Source: Candidatus Gorgonimonas leptogorgiae (GTDB lineage Bacteria > Pseudomonadota > Gammaproteobacteria > Pseudomonadales > Endozoicomonadaceae). From it: a stretch of 6,389 nt of DNA. The notes beneath the pieces were generated by a model. That model worked only from the letters and a program-made list of their open reading frames with translations. It was not told where the DNA came from and made no database searches. The DNA is taken from assembly GCA_929200515.1 (NCBI GenBank), contig CAKNAD010000026.1, positions 11,356 to 17,744 of the forward strand, written 5' to 3'. Shown in pieces: positions 5,305 to 6,389 of the stretch (position 1 is its first letter; the number at the start of each line of letters is the position of its first letter). The translations under genes and the position numbers were made by a program.

Positions 5305-5973
5305 TTAGCCCTGAAAACTAGCATTTTCATCTGCCACGTGTACAGTTGCCCCATTAGCGACATATACCGTTCCTGTAAACGATTGGACGTTAACATTAAA
5401 CTTAGAAAGACTTGCTGATTGTTGCCTCTTAGCGTCTGAGCTAGTAGCTGTCCCAGTTGAGCGTCCGAGTGTAACATGAAACTTAGGAACAGTTTCTGAA
5501 GTTTGTTTACCACCTGAAGTTTGTTTACCACCTGAAGTTTGTTTACCACCTGAAGCTTGTTTACCACCTGAAGTTTGTTTACTACTAGTACTTGGTTCTC
5601 CTGATATAACAACATTAATACTAGAAGCGGTTTTTCCTTGGTTTTGCTTGTAATCCCATTCACTGTTAACATATGTAAAAACTTCTTCATCAGCAGAAAA
5701 ATAGGCACTACCTTCACTATCAGATGATTCATAATCAAATGATTCATAATCAGATGGTTCATAATCAGGTAATCTTTGTTGAGTATTTCTTTGTGTAATT
5801 CTAGTATTACTACCATCGTAGCCTGTAATAGTTGTTACGCCTCCTGATTGATAAACTTTGAGACCATCATCTGAATTTACAATTTTAACCCCTGGAGAAA
5901 CTTCATAGGTAGTAGCTTCTTCACCATTTTCATAATGTTTATTACTGTCGCCTATTAAGATGCATGAATTCAT
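5305..5973 (-). CDS. Ser/Thr/Gly-rich tandem-repeat protein of unknown function (222 aa)
   Basis: I do not recognise this protein. It starts at the ATG at 5973 behind a good ribosome site (AGAGGA, 7 bases away). Residues 24-60 look beta-rich (SPGVKIVNSDDGLKVYQSGG...). Residues 70-89 carry three DYExx pentapeptides plus one degenerate copy. Residues 132-161 carry five KQTSGG hexapeptides. The C-terminal third has two related beta-type segments 27 residues apart: KFHV...TGT at 164-175 and KFNV...TGT at 191-202. The protein is acidic in the middle, low in hydrophobic residues, and has no signal peptide or membrane helix. The pattern fits a flexible linker between beta modules, as in surface or effector proteins of symbionts, but this is inference. 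A second frame over the repeats (5280-5816) stays open only because 15- and 18-bp units keep phase. A duplicated leader suggests it may once have had a paralogue. Confidence 0.75.
   Translation of the reverse strand: MNSCILIGDSNKHYENGEEATTYEVSPGVKIVNSDDGLKVYQSGGVTTITGYDGSNTRITQRNTQQRLPDYEPSDYESFDYESSDSEGSAYFSADEEVFTYVNSEWDYKQNQGKTASSINVVISGEPSTSSKQTSGGKQASGGKQTSGGKQTSGGKQTSETVPKFHVTLGRSTGTATSSDAKRQQSASLSKFNVNVQSFTGTVYVANGATVHVADENASFQG
5491..5580 (-). repeat. Five 18-bp tandem units encoding KQTSGG
   Basis: Unit consensus on the plus strand is ACCTGAAGTTTGTTTACC. Five in-phase units occur, one with a single change (GAAGCTTG, Thr to Ala) and one diverging at the 3' edge (KQTSET). Near-identity at DNA level indicates recent slippage, so copy number probably varies between strains. 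Confidence 0.9.
5707..5766 (-). repeat. 15-bp tandem units encoding DYExx
   Basis: Three close units (DYEPS, DYESF, DYESS) and a degenerate fourth (DSEGS). On the plus strand each contains GATTCATAATCA or a near variant. The unit length is a multiple of three, so changes in copy number keep the frame. Confidence 0.85.
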
Positions 5974-5989
5974 AATTTATTCCTCTTTA

Positions 5990-6083
5990 ATTGATTAACA
6001 TATTATTTCAGCACAAAAAGCATTGTTTCTGTGCTGGAAATTTAAATTTTCTGTGTTTAGTATTCTTTATATTGATAAATTTT
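5990..6083 (-). repeat. Intact leader segment duplicated at 4931-4984
   Basis: This is the longer member of the duplicated pair and lies directly upstream of the 222-residue gene. It includes the candidate -10 element and a hairpin. The internal 41 bases at 6025-6065 are missing from the other copy. Confidence 0.75.
6006..6039 (-). promoter_or_regulatory. Hairpin in the 5' leader of the 222-residue gene
   Basis: CAGCACA (6009-6015) and TGTGCTG (6030-6036) pair perfectly. The stem extends by three T:A pairs across a one-base bulge and by three more inside after a mismatch. It ends about 33 bases before the ATG and outside the ribosome site, so it could be a stabilising stem or a protein site. 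The truncated duplicate at 4931-4984 has lost one arm. Confidence 0.45.
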
Positions 6084-6093
6084 AAAGCGTCGA
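6066..6093 (-). promoter_or_regulatory. Candidate promoter of the 222-residue gene
   Basis: On the minus strand TCGACG (6093-6088) and TATAAA (6071-6066) are 16 bases apart. They match the sigma70 consensus at 4 of 6 and 5 of 6 positions. The predicted leader is about 85 bases and contains the hairpin at 6006-6039. An extended -10 (TGTTATAAT at 6224-6216, minus strand) further upstream is an alternative. Confidence 0.4.
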
Positions 6094-6389
6094 GCTCAGG
6101 TTTATTGGTTGAATATTGTATATTCTTGATATTAAACACTGTTAATTTAGAGAATTAAAGAATATAAAAGTTCATTCTAGTTTTATTTCATTACAAAACA
6201 CCTTTTTACATAACAATTATAACAAGTAGCTAACTTCTTATACGAGTTACTCTGAGCTAAAAGAAAGATTATCAATCAAACAAAACAATATACTTTTAAT
6301 CGTAAATATGGTAAAATAAGCCCATATCGTGCTGTTAATAATTTCATGACTAATGTATAATGTTTTGCATTTTGTAATTAAAATTACTA
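6094..6389. other. Gene-free AT-rich end of window
   Basis: No supportable gene on either strand. Two loose signals are present: TATAAT at 6356-6361 on +, without a convincing -35, which might belong to a gene beyond the window; and a small inverted repeat GTAATT-AA-AATTAC at 6374-6387. An extended -10 on the minus strand at 6216-6224 could start a longer leader for the 222-residue gene. Confidence 0.4.

Noticed and set aside
5491..5580. CRISPR-like array
   Set aside because: The units are 18 bp and contiguous with no spacers, and they encode in-frame KQTSGG repeats.
5280..5816. 178-residue minus-strand frame rich in MNHLI and VVNKLQ repeats
   Set aside because: It is an overlapping frame held open by the 15- and 18-bp tandem units of the real gene; it has no good ribosome site and a non-biological composition.

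Overview
The window is very AT-rich, with short genes, long gene-poor gaps and decayed transposon sequence. Together with a Sec-exported M48/TPR protease, a calpain-like protease with no signal peptide, and repeat-rich unknown proteins, this suggests a host-associated intracellular alphaproteobacterium, most likely Rickettsiales or a similar amoeba/arthropod symbiont. That placement is inference from composition and gene style; no rRNA or other phylogenetic marker is present.

Layout. Bases 3-1076 (+) are the 3' part of a gene of unknown function built from two homologous domains of about 112 residues joined by an acidic, Asn-rich linker. An 83-bp imperfect palindrome (1104-1186) separates it from a convergent gene. 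Bases 2580-1195 (-) encode a calpain-like (clan CA, C2-type) cysteine protease candidate with Cys162, His379 and Asp404. Bases 4318-2720 (-) encode an exported BepA-like M48 zinc metalloprotease with HELAH and a C-terminal TPR region. The calpain-like gene lies 139 bp downstream of it on the same strand and could be co-transcribed. Bases 4319-5304 hold no intact gene but are full of structure. They contain two inverted copies (4583-4811 and 4999-5228) of a segment carrying the C-terminal end of an IS200/IS605-type TnpB; one copy is flanked by transposon-style hairpins with TTTA loops. Bases 5973-5305 (-) encode an unrecognised 222-residue Ser/Thr/Gly-rich protein with two runs of short tandem repeats. 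Its leader contains a hairpin, and part of that leader is duplicated about 1.06 kb away at 4931-4984. The last 300 bases show no gene.

How the parts fit together. The M48 protease probably does envelope quality control. The calpain-like protein, the tandem-domain protein and the repeat protein look like accessory proteins, possibly host-directed, but no secretion signal proves this. The strongest unusual signal is the inverted pair of TnpB-tail elements. A 24-nt hairpin in them has kept its pairing through two compensatory base-pair changes, and it has a competing alternative stem, as expected for a selected DNA hairpin or an omegaRNA-like scaffold in a non-autonomous element.
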